Source: Aeromicrobium sp. Leaf350
GTDB lineage: Bacteria; Actinomycetota; Actinomycetes; Propionibacteriales; Nocardioidaceae
DNA: 64,000 nucleotides
Direction: 5' to 3'
NCBI RefSeq assembly: GCF_916858655.1
Contig: NZ_CAKASL010000001.1
Coordinates: 1,488,001 to 1,552,000 of the forward strand
The notes beneath the pieces were generated by a model. That model was not told the origin of the DNA. It saw only the letters and a list, made by a program, of their open reading frames with translations, and searched no databases. This document shows, piece after piece, positions 1-8,268 of the stretch. Made by a program: the position numbers and the translations under genes. Position 1 is the stretch's first letter. Each line of letters starts with the position of its first letter.

Positions 1-84
1 CACCAGGACGCCCGTGGCGATCGTGAAGGCACCGGTCGCGACGAGCGCCGGACCACGACCGAGCCGGTAGGTGGACGACGACAT
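1..84 (-). CDS. N-terminal fragment of a predicted membrane protein
   Basis: Only the first 28 codons lie in the window. They begin MSSSTYRLGRGP and run into a small hydrophobic stretch rich in Ala, Val, Thr and Gly, which looks like the start of a transmembrane segment. I chose the ATG at 84 because a TATGCT box (97..92, minus strand) ends 7 nt upstream, the leaderless arrangement seen repeatedly in this window; the ATG at 96 lies inside that box. The family cannot be recognised from this fragment. Confidence 0.45.
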   Translation of the reverse strand, partial: MSSSTYRLGRGPALVATGAFTIATGVLV

Positions 85-134
85 GCGCCCCAGCATAGGA
101 GGCCGCCGCGAGCACGCCCTCACCCGGAGTGGCC

Positions 135-199
135 TCCAGATGTGTGCGCCAATCGACCTGTTCCGCCCCCGAGACGGTCGGTACGCGCACACATCTGGA
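135..199. repeat. AGATGTG-type hairpin, copy 1
   Basis: Perfect 15-bp inverted repeat: TCCAGATGTGTGCGC at 135-149 and its complement at 185-199. The 35-nt interior contains a smaller CGACC/GGTCG pairing. The outer AGATGTG end is shared with hairpins at 16523-16581 and 29555-29613, while the inner stem differs. It lies just past the 3' end of the minus-strand tRNA-Ser, so it could terminate that transcript. Confidence 0.75.
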
Positions 200-232
200 A
201 GGTCCCTCCGAGGGGCACCGCTTCGCGGCGGG

Positions 233-325
233 TGGCAGAGGGGGCGGGATTCGAACCCGCGGCTGGGCTGTAGACCCAGCGACCGCTTTCAAGGCGGTTC
301 CGATCGGCCGCTCCGGCACCCCTCC
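233..325 (-). tRNA. tRNA-Ser (UGA)
   Basis: Minus-strand tRNA with a 7-bp acceptor stem (GGAGGGG pairing with CCCCTCT, one wobble), a long variable arm typical of serine tRNAs, a T-loop with GGTTCGAATCC, and the anticodon loop CTTGAAA giving anticodon UGA. The CCA end is encoded (233-235). The length of about 93 nt fits a class II tRNA. Confidence 0.95.
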
Positions 326-383
326 TCGCCCTGGCACCAGGGCACCGGGACGAGGACAGTCTGTCACTCGGGCCGGCGCGGTG

Positions 384-1436
384 TCAGCGCAGGCCCGACC
401 ACCGTGACGGCTCGACGCGGCGCGTGGACTCGACCCGACGTGCTGCCCGCTTGGTGCTCGGGGCGAGCACGAAGAGCGAGACCAGCCAGCCGACGACGAA
501 GCCGATGACCGCGGAGTAGAGGATCGAGAGCCCGATGTACGTCGGGTAGGCGAGCGGCGAAACGAGCGCCGTCGTGACCGAGCTGGTCGCGAGCACCGCG
601 AAGACGAGGATCCACCAGCCCTCACGCCGCTGCGACCGCAGGCGCAGCCCGACCACCAGCGCCGGGAACCCGGCGAACGCCTGCACGGGGCGCGGCACGC
701 CGCCGATCGTCGTGCGCATCCAGTAGATGGCGCTGTCGATCGTGTTGATGACCGACGTCGAGCCGTAGCTGCGCACCGCGTACGTGTAGACGACCAGCAG
801 CAGCAGCACGACGGCGACCGCCGCGAGGATCGCGAGGTGGTTGCGGCCCAGGCCGTGCAGGCCCTCCCCGAGCGCCCACACGAGACCCAGCACGACCAGC
901 AACGACACGGCCACGACCGTGACGCTGAAGACCACGACGTTGACCTGCGCGTTCCAGGCCGCGACGCCGGCAGCGCCGCTGACCGCGATGCCCACGCTGA
1001 CGACGTACTCGCGCAACGTCGCCGCGACGCCCTCGGAGGGCAGCGTGAACACGACCGCGAGCACCGCACCCACGACGCCCGTGGCCGCGGCCGCCGCGGC
1101 GACGAGACCCGCGAGCTCGGTGACGGCCGCAGCGACGCCCAGCACGGCGACCAGGCTGACCCAGATGCGCATGTGCCCGCCGGCCCGGTGCACGAGCGCC
1201 GTGGTGAGGGCGATCGTCAGGAGCGCGGCGGACGGACGGTAGACGGCACTCGGCACGTCGACGGCGACGATCGAGAGGACGCTGCCGATCGCGCCGGCCA
1301 GGGCTGCCAGGGCGACGATCGCGCCGACCGATGCGGCCGAGCGCCGCGACTCCAGGCGGGGTGGGCGGACCTGCTGCTCGTACTCGGGCGGCACCGAGGC
1401 GTCGAGGCGACGCCGACCGGTGGCAGATCCGCTCAT
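384..1436 (-). CDS. Multi-spanning integral membrane protein of unknown function
   Basis: 350 residues. A polar N-terminus of about 45 residues is followed by roughly eight to nine hydrophobic segments rich in Ala and Val, then an Arg-rich cytoplasmic tail. A less hydrophobic loop (around residues 215-250) contains SYGSTSVINTIDSAIYWMR. No catalytic or transport signature is recognisable. Its ATG overlaps the stop codon of the upstream nitrilase-like gene by 4 nt (ATGA), so the two are probably translated from one mRNA. A small solute or ion transport role is possible but unsupported. Confidence 0.8.
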   Translation of the reverse strand: MSGSATGRRRLDASVPPEYEQQVRPPRLESRRSAASVGAIVALAALAGAIGSVLSIVAVDVPSAVYRPSAALLTIALTTALVHRAGGHMRIWVSLVAVLGVAAAVTELAGLVAAAAAATGVVGAVLAVVFTLPSEGVAATLREYVVSVGIAVSGAAGVAAWNAQVNVVVFSVTVVAVSLLVVLGLVWALGEGLHGLGRNHLAILAAVAVVLLLLVVYTYAVRSYGSTSVINTIDSAIYWMRTTIGGVPRPVQAFAGFPALVVGLRLRSQRREGWWILVFAVLATSSVTTALVSPLAYPTYIGLSILYSAVIGFVVGWLVSLFVLAPSTKRAARRVESTRRVEPSRWSGLR

Positions 1437-2224
1437 GTCCGGTCTCCTCGCGGGGGGATGCGTCGGTTGGCCAGCGACGGGTTGGTCGCGCGCGTGCGTC
1501 CCGGCTCGTCCGGGTCCAGCACGGCGGACAGGGTCTCGTCGCCCTCACCCGCCTCGACCACGATAGAGCCCGACGGATCGAGCACGAGCGAGTGTCCCGT
1601 GTAGCGCCGACCACCCTGCGCCGCCGCCAGGACGTGCACCGTGTTCTCGATGGCGCGAGCCGTCAGCAGCGTGCGCCAGTGGTGCAGCTTGCCCTCGCCG
1701 GCGACCCACGCGGCGGGGATCACGAGCGTGTCGGCGCCCGCGTCGACGAGGAGGCGGGCGAGCTCGGGGAAGCGGAGGTCGTAGCAGGTCATCAGGCCGA
1801 TCGTGCGGCCCGCGACCTCGATCGTCACCGGGCTCAGCTCGCCCGCGGAGAGCCGGTCGGACTCGCGATAGCCGAACGAGTCGTAGAGGTGGATCTTCCG
1901 GTACGTGGCGGTGAGCCCGCCGTCGGGACCGACGACCACGAGAGTGTTGAACGGCGGGGCGTCCTCCCGCTTCTCGAACGAGCCGGCGACCACGGTCGCG
2001 CCGAGGCGCCGGGCGTGCCTCGCGAGCAGGTCGACGAAGGGGCCGTCGAGCGGCTCGGCGAACTGGTCGAGGTCCAGGTCGGTCGGACCGAAGTCGGTCA
2101 TCGTGGCCTCGGGCAGCACGACGAGCTGCGGCCCGGGCTCCAGCGCACCGAGCCGAGCGTCGACGTGCTCACGGTTCTCGGCCGGGTCGATGCCGGCCGC
2201 GAGCTGCACCAGGCGGACGTCCAT
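1433..2224 (-). CDS. Carbon-nitrogen hydrolase (nitrilase superfamily amidase)
   Basis: 263 residues. The Glu-Lys-Cys catalytic triad of the nitrilase superfamily is visible: Glu in LPEATMTDFGP, Lys in YRKIHLYDSFGY, and nucleophilic Cys in GLMTCYDLRFPEL. Length and motif spacing match the branch that includes deaminated-glutathione amidases and omega-amidases, cytosolic enzymes that hydrolyse small amides; the exact substrate cannot be read. I start it at the ATG at 2224, preceded by TAGCGT and 7 nt. It is divergent from the quinone oxidoreductase gene and overlaps the downstream membrane-protein gene by 4 nt. Confidence 0.88.
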   Translation of the reverse strand: MDVRLVQLAAGIDPAENREHVDARLGALEPGPQLVVLPEATMTDFGPTDLDLDQFAEPLDGPFVDLLARHARRLGATVVAGSFEKREDAPPFNTLVVVGPDGGLTATYRKIHLYDSFGYRESDRLSAGELSPVTIEVAGRTIGLMTCYDLRFPELARLLVDAGADTLVIPAAWVAGEGKLHHWRTLLTARAIENTVHVLAAAQGGRRYTGHSLVLDPSGSIVVEAGEGDETLSAVLDPDEPGRTRATNPSLANRRIPPRGDRT

Positions 2225-2277
2225 GGCCTCCACGCTAGCGGGCGAGCCCGCGCTCGACCGCGCGTTATCGTCGGAGC
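2225..2277. promoter_or_regulatory. Divergent promoter pair, both probably leaderless
   Basis: On the minus strand TAGCGT (2237..2232) ends 7 nt before the ATG at 2224. On the plus strand TATCGT (2266-2271) ends 6 nt before the GTG at 2278. Both fit a -10 box whose start point coincides with the start codon. No clear -35 boxes or shared operator is visible in the 53-nt gap. Confidence 0.55.
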
Positions 2278-3267
2278 GTGACCTCTCCTTCCGCCATGCG
2301 CGCCGTGACCGTTCCCGACCCGGGTGGACCCGAGGCGCTCGTCGTCGGCGAGCAGCCCGTGCCCGACCCGGCCCCCGGAGAGGTGCTGGTGCGGGTCGTG
2401 GCCGCCGGCGTGAACCGGGCGGACGTGCTGCAGCGGCAGGGCTTCTACAACCCGCCGCCCGGCTCGACGGACGTGCTGGGCCTGGAGGCGGCCGGCACGA
2501 TCGTCGCCGTCGGTGACGGCGTCGACCCGGCCCGGGTGGGCGAGGAGGTCGTCGCGCTGCTCGCCGGCGGCGGGTACGCCGAGCACGTGGCCGCTCCGGC
2601 CGGCCAGGTCGTGGCACGCCCGGCCGGACTGTCCGACGCCGCTGCCGGCGGGCTGGTCGAGACCGCGGCCACGGTCTGGTCGAACGTCTTCATGCACGCC
2701 GGCCTCCGTGAGGCGGAGACGCTGCTCGTGCACGGCGGCGGCAGCGGCATCGGCACGACGGCGATCCAGATGGCGGTGGCGCACGGTGCCCGCGTGGCGG
2801 TGACCGTCGGCTCGGCTGAGAAGGCCGACTTCTGCCGCGACCTCGGCGCCGAGATCACCATCAACTACCGCGAGCAGGACTTCGTCGAGGTGCTCAAGGA
2901 CGGCGACGCCCGGCCCGACGTCATCCTCGACAACATGGGCGCGAAGTACCTCGACGCGAACGTCCGTGCCCTCGCCACGGGCGGACGCCTCGTGGTCATC
3001 GGCATGCAAGGCGGCGTCAAGGCCGAGCTGAACCTCGGCCTCCTGCTCACCAAGCGCGCCTCGGTCGCCGCGACCTCGCTGCGCGCCCGGCCGAGCGAGG
3101 AGAAGGCCGCGATCATGGCCGACCTCGTCGAGCACACGTGGCCCTGGGTCGAGAGCGGCGCCCTGCGTCCGATCGTGCACGAGACCTTCAGCCTCGACGC
3201 CGTGGCCGACGCCCACCGCGTCATGGAGGCCTCGACCCACATCGGCAAGCTCGTCCTCCTGCCCTGA
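2278..3267 (+). CDS. PIG3-type NAD(P)H quinone oxidoreductase (zinc-less MDR family)
   Basis: 329 residues, cytosolic. The N-terminal GroES-like half contains VAAGVNRADVLQRQGFYNPP, characteristic of the PIG3/QOR branch, and lacks the zinc ligands of alcohol dehydrogenases. The C-terminal Rossmann half has VHGGGSGIGTTAIQMA as the nucleotide-binding turn. Such enzymes reduce quinones or other electrophiles with NADPH. The GTG start is favoured by the TATCGT box 6 nt upstream. It is followed 98 nt later by the Bpa gene, which has its own promoter. Confidence 0.9.
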   Translation: MTSPSAMRAVTVPDPGGPEALVVGEQPVPDPAPGEVLVRVVAAGVNRADVLQRQGFYNPPPGSTDVLGLEAAGTIVAVGDGVDPARVGEEVVALLAGGGYAEHVAAPAGQVVARPAGLSDAAAGGLVETAATVWSNVFMHAGLREAETLLVHGGGSGIGTTAIQMAVAHGARVAVTVGSAEKADFCRDLGAEITINYREQDFVEVLKDGDARPDVILDNMGAKYLDANVRALATGGRLVVIGMQGGVKAELNLGLLLTKRASVAATSLRARPSEEKAAIMADLVEHTWPWVESGALRPIVHETFSLDAVADAHRVMEASTHIGKLVLLP

Positions 3268-3364
3268 GGGAGGAGCGCACGCCTGACCGCTCGTGGTCCT
3301 TGCGCTTGTCAGTTGCAGCCGCCGGGCCGCACCGACGTTCCGGTCGACCTCCTAGGCTGAACCC

Positions 3365-3877
3365 ATGAGTGAGACCCCCATGACGATCGGCCCGGACGGC
3401 ACGCCCGTCGAGGTGCCCGCGACCGAGGCCGCCTCCCCGACGCCGCTGACCGACCTGGTCGAGCAGCCGGCGAAGGTCATGCGCATCGGCGGGATGATCC
3501 GCCAGCTCCTCGAGGAGGTGAAGGCGGCTCCGCTCGACGAGGCCAGCCGGGCCCGACTCCGCGAGATCCACGAGCAGTCGATCGCGGAGCTCAAGGAGGG
3601 CCTGGCGCCCGAGCTCGTCGACGAGCTGTCGCGGCTCAGCCGACCGTTCGAGGCCGCGTCACCGTCCGAGGGCGAGCTGCGGATCGCCCAGGCCCAGCTC
3701 GTCGGCTGGCTCGAGGGCCTGTTCCACGGGATCCAGGCCGCGCTGTACGCCCAGCAGGTGCAGGCCCAGTCGCAGCTGCAGAACATGAGACTGGCCCTGC
3801 CGTCATCAAATGACGCCCAAAGTGGCGAAGATGGGCAATCCGGTCAAAACGGCACCCCAGGGGGAATGTACTTGTAG
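3365..3877 (+). CDS. bpa: Bacterial proteasome activator Bpa/PafE (DUF2587)
   Basis: 170 residues. The helical core from QPAKVMRIGGMIRQLLEEVK through LVGWLEGLFHGIQAALYAQQ matches the actinobacterial ring-shaped, ATP-independent activator that opens the 20S proteasome gate. The N-terminus and the Gly/Ser/Gln-rich C-terminal linker look disordered. The protein ends in GGMYL; the well-known homologues end in GQYL, the tail that docks into the proteasome alpha ring, so Met replaces Gln while Tyr-Leu is kept. A TAGGCT box (3353-3358) ends 6 nt before the ATG, so the mRNA is probably leaderless. No proteasome subunit genes lie in the window. Confidence 0.93.
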   Translation: MSETPMTIGPDGTPVEVPATEAASPTPLTDLVEQPAKVMRIGGMIRQLLEEVKAAPLDEASRARLREIHEQSIAELKEGLAPELVDELSRLSRPFEAASPSEGELRIAQAQLVGWLEGLFHGIQAALYAQQVQAQSQLQNMRLALPSSNDAQSGEDGQSGQNGTPGGMYL

Positions 3878-3915
3878 GATCGCGTCGTTCGATCGGTTCA
3901 GGGAAGAGGGAGCCC

Positions 3916-4482
3916 ATGACCATCGTCGATAATTCCGTCGTACCTGCGTGCGCGGATGATCCGACCACATTTCTCGACGACGCGCTGGAGACGCCACTCG
4001 GGAGACACGGCCTGACGGCGGCCATGCGCCGTGACGTCACGCGCAAGCGTGCCGAGGCGCACCGCCGCTGTGCGGCGTGCCCGTTGCTCACCGACTGCCT
4101 GTACCGGGCCGTCGTGGAGGTCAACGTCTCGGGCTTCGTCGCGTGCACCACCGAGTCCGACCGGCAGGACATCCGTCGCCGGCTGGCCATCTCGGTCGCC
4201 GACACGGAGATCGCGAGCTTCGGCGCGGCTCGACTGGGCAACGGCCCGGTCGACCACGAGTCGGTGCTCGCGGCCCGGCAGGCGCACCCGAGTGACACGT
4301 GCCAGCAGCTCGCCGAACGCCTCGGCTGCTCGACCTCGACGGTCAAGCGTCACCTGCGCCGCGCGCGCCAGGGGCTGATCGCCGAGGCGACGCAGGACGT
4401 CAGCGTGCTGCCAAGCCTCGACGAGGTGCTCGACGCGTTCAGCGACATGGAGTCCGGCCGCCGCCTCATGCAGGTCGGCTGA
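3916..4482 (+). CDS. WhiB-like iron-sulfur protein fused to a helix-turn-helix
   Basis: 188 residues. Cys12, Cys52, Cys55 and Cys61 form a C..CxxCx5C pattern expected to hold a [4Fe-4S] cluster as in Wbl proteins, but the first spacing (39 residues) is longer than usual. The canonical GVWGG turn is replaced by SGFVACTTESDR, which carries an extra Cys77. Residues about 108-140 (CQQLAERLGCSTSTVKRHLRRAR) form a sigma-region-4-like helix-turn-helix, which ordinary WhiB proteins lack, since they bind sigma factor instead. Probably a redox- or NO-responsive transcription factor with its own DNA-binding domain. A Shine-Dalgarno-like GAGGGAG precedes the ATG. Confidence 0.8.
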   Translation: MTIVDNSVVPACADDPTTFLDDALETPLGRHGLTAAMRRDVTRKRAEAHRRCAACPLLTDCLYRAVVEVNVSGFVACTTESDRQDIRRRLAISVADTEIASFGAARLGNGPVDHESVLAARQAHPSDTCQQLAERLGCSTSTVKRHLRRARQGLIAEATQDVSVLPSLDEVLDAFSDMESGRRLMQVG

Positions 4483-4483
4483 C

Positions 4484-4515
4484 CTCAACCACCGGGGTCA
4501 CCGCCGGGGGTTGAG
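4484..4515. terminator. Bidirectional hairpin between converging genes
   Basis: CTCAACC (4484-4490) pairs with GGTTGAG (4509-4515), with an inner CCGG/CCGG pairing. It sits between the stop codons of the WhiB-like gene and the HAD phosphatase gene. No T-run follows on either strand, as is common in high-GC actinobacteria. Confidence 0.65.
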
Positions 4516-4522
4516 CTGCGGG

Positions 4523-5308
4523 TCAGAGGTAGCGGCGGAGGACGTCGACGACACCGTCGTCGACGATCGTCCCCGTGACCTCGTCCGCGGCTGCGACGAC
4601 CTCGGGAAGCGCCTGGCCCATCGCGACGCCGAGCCCGGCCCAGGCCAGCATCTCGACGTCGTTGTTGCCGTCACCGACGGCCAGCACGTCGGCCTGCTCG
4701 ATACCGAGGTGCTGGGTCAGGAAGTCCAGGCCCGACGCCTTCGAGGTGCCGACCGGCGCGATGTCGAGCCACGCGGTGTAGCCGATGTAGTAGTTGGTGT
4801 CGGTGAGCCCGAGGTCGGCGACGACCTCACGGAACTCCTCCGTGCTGTGCTCGGGCGACCGCACGATGACGCGGGTGACCGGCTCACCGATGAGCTCGTC
4901 GACCTCCTGGACCGTGATCGTGCCGCCCAGCTCGTCCGCCGGGAAGGCGCGGTTCACGCGGTAGCCCACGCCGACCTCCTCGACCGCCACGAGCACGTCG
5001 GGCATGCGCTGCAGGATCGAGCGGACCGCCTCGGAGGCGTCGAACGTGACGGCGCGCAGCATCTCGAGCGGACGGTACGTGAAGACGAGCGAGCCGTTGC
5101 TGCCGATCGCGTAGCCGTGGTCGAAACCGAGCTTGTCGGCGGTGTCCATGACGCCGGGCACCGACCGGCCGGTCGAGATGACGACCTCCATGCCGGCCGC
5201 GCGCGTGGCGCGCACCGCCTCGCGCACGGCGTCGGACATCTCGTTGCGACCGTTGACCAGCGTGCCGTCGACGTCCAGCGCGACGAGCCGGGGCTTCCAG
5301 TCACTCAT
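4523..5308 (-). CDS. HAD-superfamily phosphatase, Cof/YidA type
   Basis: 261 residues. Motif I is [13 protein letters not shown] near the N-terminus, motif II is VVISTGRS, and motif IV is [24 protein letters not shown], the classic Cof-type C2-capped arrangement. Such cytosolic enzymes dephosphorylate sugar phosphates or cofactors; substrate not predictable. Its ATG overlaps the serS stop by 4 nt (ATGA), so it is translationally coupled to serS. Confidence 0.88.
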   Translation of the reverse strand: MSDWKPRLVALDVDGTLVNGRNEMSDAVREAVRATRAAGMEVVISTGRSVPGVMDTADKLGFDHGYAIGSNGSLVFTYRPLEMLRAVTFDASEAVRSILQRMPDVLVAVEEVGVGYRVNRAFPADELGGTITVQEVDELIGEPVTRVIVRSPEHSTEEFREVVADLGLTDTNYYIGYTAWLDIAPVGTSKASGLDFLTQHLGIEQADVLAVGDGNNDVEMLAWAGLGVAMGQALPEVVAAADEVTGTIVDDGVVDVLRRYL

Positions 5309-6588
5309 GCGGAAGCCAGGGGCTTGAGCACCGGACCGAGGTACGGGTGCAGGGCCTTCGGCAGCACGACCGAGCCGTCGGCCTGCTGCCCGTTCTCGAA
5401 CAGCGCGACGATCGTGCGCGTCATGGCGCACAGCGTGCCGTTGAGGGTGGCCGCCGGGACCGTGCCGGAGTCGCCGTCGAGCCCGCGCACGCGGATGTCG
5501 AGGCGACGCGACTGGTACTCGGTGCAGTTCGACGTCGAGCTGACCTCGCGGTAGCGCTCCTGCGTCGGGATCCACGCCTCGCAGTCGAACTTGCGGATGG
5601 CTGACGACCCGAGGTCGCCCGTGGCCACGTCGATGACGCGGTACGGCAGCTCCAGCGCGTCCAGCCACTCACGCTCCCAGCCCAGCAGCCGCTCGTGCTC
5701 GGCGTAGGACTCCTCGAGCGTCGTGTAGGTGAACATCTCGACCTTGTCGAACCAGTGCACCCGGAAGATCCCGCGGGTGTCCTTGCCGTGCGAACCCGCC
5801 TCACGGCGATAGCACGGGCTGAAGGCGGCGTACCGGCGCGGCAGCGACGCCGCGTCGAGGATCTCGTCGGAGTGGTAGGCCGCGAGCGGCACCTCCGACG
5901 TGCCCACGAGGTACAGGTCGTCGTCCTCGAGGTGGTAGACGTCGTCGGCCGCCTGACCCAGGAAGCCCGTGCCCTCCATCGCGCGCGAGCGCACCAGGGC
6001 CGGCGGGATCATCGGGGTGAAGCCCCACGTGGCGGCCGTGCTCATCGCGAGCTGGACGAGCGCCAGCTCGAGCTGTGCGCCCACGCCCGTCAGGTAGTAG
6101 AAGCGCGAGCCGGAGACCTTCGCGCCACGCTCCATGTCGATCGCGCCCAGCATCGTGCCGAGCTCGAGGTGGTCGCGCGGCTCGAAGCCCTCGGCGGCGA
6201 AGTCGCGCGGAGTGCCGACGGTGTGGAGCACCGTGAAGTCCTCCTCGCCGCCCTCGGGCGCCTCGGGCGCGACGAGGTTCGGCAGCGCGCGCAGCAGGCC
6301 GTCGAACTCCTGGCCCGCGGCGCTCTGGCTCGCATCGGCGGCCTTGACCTCGGCACTGAGGGCCTTGGTGCGCTCCAGCAAGGCGGTCTTCTCGTCGCCG
6401 GACGCCTTCGCGACCTGACGGCCGATCTGCTTCTGCTCGGCACGCAGGGCCTCGAACGAGGCGATCGACGAGCGGCGGGCGGCGTCGGCGGCGACCAGCG
6501 CGTCGACGGCGTCGGGCGACTCGCCGCGGCGACGCAGCGAGGAGCGGACCAGGTCCGGATCGTCACGGAGGAGGCGGGGATCGATCAC
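5305..6588 (-). CDS. serS: Seryl-tRNA synthetase
   Basis: 427 residues, the normal length. The N-terminal coiled-coil arm (about residues 1-100) starts [18 protein letters not shown]. The class II motif 2 is [20 protein letters not shown] and motif 3 is [20 protein letters not shown]. It charges tRNA-Ser and, for selenocysteine users, tRNA-Sec. The GTG start is supported by a TACGCT box (6600..6595, minus strand) ending 6 nt upstream, which leaves no room for a T-box leader. It is followed by the coupled HAD phosphatase. Confidence 0.97.
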   Translation of the reverse strand: MIDPRLLRDDPDLVRSSLRRRGESPDAVDALVAADAARRSSIASFEALRAEQKQIGRQVAKASGDEKTALLERTKALSAEVKAADASQSAAGQEFDGLLRALPNLVAPEAPEGGEEDFTVLHTVGTPRDFAAEGFEPRDHLELGTMLGAIDMERGAKVSGSRFYYLTGVGAQLELALVQLAMSTAATWGFTPMIPPALVRSRAMEGTGFLGQAADDVYHLEDDDLYLVGTSEVPLAAYHSDEILDAASLPRRYAAFSPCYRREAGSHGKDTRGIFRVHWFDKVEMFTYTTLEESYAEHERLLGWEREWLDALELPYRVIDVATGDLGSSAIRKFDCEAWIPTQERYREVSSTSNCTEYQSRRLDIRVRGLDGDSGTVPAATLNGTLCAMTRTIVALFENGQQADGSVVLPKALHPYLGPVLKPLASA

Positions 6589-6634
6589 CCCGCCAGCGTA
6601 TCGGCCGGGCGGACAGCCGCCGCCGGTGGTGGAG

Positions 6635-7042
6635 TCACACCTCAGGGCCCAGCACGTCGCCGCCCGAGGCAGCGAGCCTGCGGGCGAGGGCGGGGATGAC
6701 GACCAGGGCCGCGAGCACGTGCGTGCCGACGAGGACCAGTCGCGTCGCGGTGTCGTCGGGCAGCGCGATCGCCGGCACGAGGGACACCGCGGTGATCGAG
6801 GCCGTCACCAGGACGAACCGGCGCGCGTCGCCGAGGACGCGTGCGAGCACGATGCCCAGCACGGCGCCGACGATCGTCCAGAGCGCGAAGGCCGCCAGGG
6901 GGATGGCGGCGCCGTCGACCTCGAGGCTGACGTCCGCCGCCGACGCGGTCGCGGCCACGGCCGTCGTCCCGATCGCCGCGACGACGCCCGCCAGGAGGCC
7001 CGTGGGAGCCAGACCTCGGAAGGTCGGTGCCGGGCCGGTCAC
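6635..7042 (-). CDS. Small four-helix membrane protein (DUF6069-like)
   Basis: 135 residues with four hydrophobic segments, ending [16 protein letters not shown]. The segment [20 protein letters not shown] and the overall layout resemble DUF6069 membrane proteins of unknown function. The GTG start overlaps the SRPBCC gene's stop by 4 nt (GTGA), making this the third gene of a coupled winged-helix/SRPBCC/membrane-protein operon. Family assignment is from memory and tentative. Confidence 0.7.
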   Translation of the reverse strand: MTGPAPTFRGLAPTGLLAGVVAAIGTTAVAATASAADVSLEVDGAAIPLAAFALWTIVGAVLGIVLARVLGDARRFVLVTASITAVSLVPAIALPDDTATRLVLVGTHVLAALVVIPALARRLAASGGDVLGPEV

Positions 7043-7572
7043 GACCGGACCCCCGCGCCGAGATGGGCCGGCAGCTGGTCGAGGATCGGCACCAGGCTCT
7101 CGATCATCTGGTCGAAGAACTCGTTCTCCCAGTCGGCACCGCTGCCGTAGGCACTCGTCACGACGCGCACCACGCAGCTCCCGCCGGACTCCGCCTCGAT
7201 GAGGAACTCCGTGGCGATCGGGGTCACCGACTCCAGACCCGTGCGCACCTCGTCGAGGGTCACGCCGATCGAGTCGAACCACGCCAGCATGCCGGCCGGC
7301 ACGTCCTCGTCGCGCTCGGCGACGGGCCACGGCTCCTCGTAGGCGAACCGCTCGTGCGGGCTGTACTCGGTGACGACGCCGGTGGAGACGAAGTCACCCA
7401 CGTCGAAGGTCACGTCGCCCCCGACGCGCGGGTCGAGCCGGGTCGGCAGCATCCAGGCCGAGATCCCCTGGGCCGTGGCGATCGCCTCCCACGCCTGCTC
7501 GGGCGTGACGGGGACCGGGTAGCGGCGCTCCATCCGGTGGGCGACGCGGTCGGGCTGATCGGGCTGGCTCAT
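7039..7572 (-). CDS. SRPBCC-domain protein (AHSA1/activator-of-Hsp90-like)
   Basis: 177 residues. The opening RRYPVPVTPEQAWEAIATAQGISAWM and the central GGDVTFDVGD are typical of the START/SRPBCC hydrophobic-pocket fold, and the C-terminus has WENEFFDQMIESLVPILDQL. Members bind hydrophobic ligands; in actinobacteria they are very often encoded with a small ArsR-type regulator, as here. Its ATG overlaps the regulator's stop codon by 4 nt. Ligand unknown. Confidence 0.85.
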   Translation of the reverse strand: MSQPDQPDRVAHRMERRYPVPVTPEQAWEAIATAQGISAWMLPTRLDPRVGGDVTFDVGDFVSTGVVTEYSPHERFAYEEPWPVAERDEDVPAGMLAWFDSIGVTLDEVRTGLESVTPIATEFLIEAESGGSCVVRVVTSAYGSGADWENEFFDQMIESLVPILDQLPAHLGAGVRS

Positions 7573-8147
7573 GCTGACTCCTTCGTGGACGGTCGTGGGT
7601 AGGACGTGACGGTCAGGCGGTGGGGCCGCCCGTCGTCGTGGTGGTAGCGGGCCACCACCGTGGCGACGGCGGCCTGCAGCTCGGCGGCGAAGGCACTGCG
7701 GTCGTGCGCCGACCTGAATCCGACGACCGTGTCGACGGTGAGGGTCGGCACGCGCTGCTCGCCGGCGGAGCGCAGCACGTCGCCGAGCTCGGCGACGGTG
7801 CGCGCGTTGACCGCGACGAGGTAGTCGGCGGAGAGCCGGTCGGAGATCTGCTCCGGATCGATGCCGGCGCCCTGGAGCACGTCGGGCGATACCACGAGAT
7901 GGCGCGCCGCGCGACGGACGAAGCGCTCGGTGATGCCGCCCCAGGCGCGGGTCTCGGCCGGCACGACCAGGCCGTGCGCCTCGAGCGCCTTCAGGTGGTA
8001 GTTGACCTTCTGGCGGGTGGAGCCGATGGCCGCCGCGACGGTGGTCGCCGAGCCGGGCTCGGTCAGCGCGTCGAGGATCGCGGCCCGGACCGGGTCCAGG
8101 GCGATCTCGACCGTCGCGGTCTCGGTCAGCAGCATCAGGTCGTCCAC
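7569..8147 (-). CDS. Winged-helix (ArsR-type) transcriptional regulator
   Basis: 192 residues. Residues about 15-65 (DPVRAAILDALTEPGSATTVAAAIGSTRQKVNYHLKALEAHGLV) form an ArsR-like winged helix; the C-terminal half is a ligand or dimer domain resembling the SRPBCC-linked regulators. It has no metal-binding Cys pair. GTG start at 8147, with a TTAGCG box ending 7 nt upstream. A near-perfect palindrome overlaps the presumed -35, suggesting autorepression of the whole operon. Confidence 0.85.
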   Translation of the reverse strand: MDDLMLLTETATVEIALDPVRAAILDALTEPGSATTVAAAIGSTRQKVNYHLKALEAHGLVVPAETRAWGGITERFVRRAARHLVVSPDVLQGAGIDPEQISDRLSADYLVAVNARTVAELGDVLRSAGEQRVPTLTVDTVVGFRSAHDRSAFAAELQAAVATVVARYHHDDGRPHRLTVTSYPRPSTKESA

Positions 8148-8184
8148 CCCGGCACGCTAACCCTTGACAGATTTTCTTGTCAAG
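8148..8184 (-). promoter_or_regulatory. Leaderless promoter with overlapping palindromic operator
   Basis: On the minus strand TTGACA (8183..8178) is followed after 17 nt by TTAGCG (8160..8155), 7 nt from the GTG at 8147. An inverted repeat CTTGACA (8163-8169) and TGTCAAG (8178-8184), separated by 8 nt, covers the -35 and spacer. This is well placed for autoregulation by the winged-helix protein. Confidence 0.65.
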
Positions 8185-8268
8185 AGCGCACTTCCGCCGA
8201 AAGGTCGACCACGCCACGGTTCGTTACGCTGGCCCGGGCGCGCACGGGGCGTGACCAGGGAGGAACAC

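Noticed and set aside
837..1604. Long open frame on the plus strand opposite the membrane-protein and nitrilase genes
   Set aside because: Arg/Asp/His-rich composition and no motif; it is the antisense of two well-supported genes, as expected in high-GC DNA.
6589..6634. T-box leader upstream of serS
   Set aside because: The -10 box abuts the GTG, leaving no leader.
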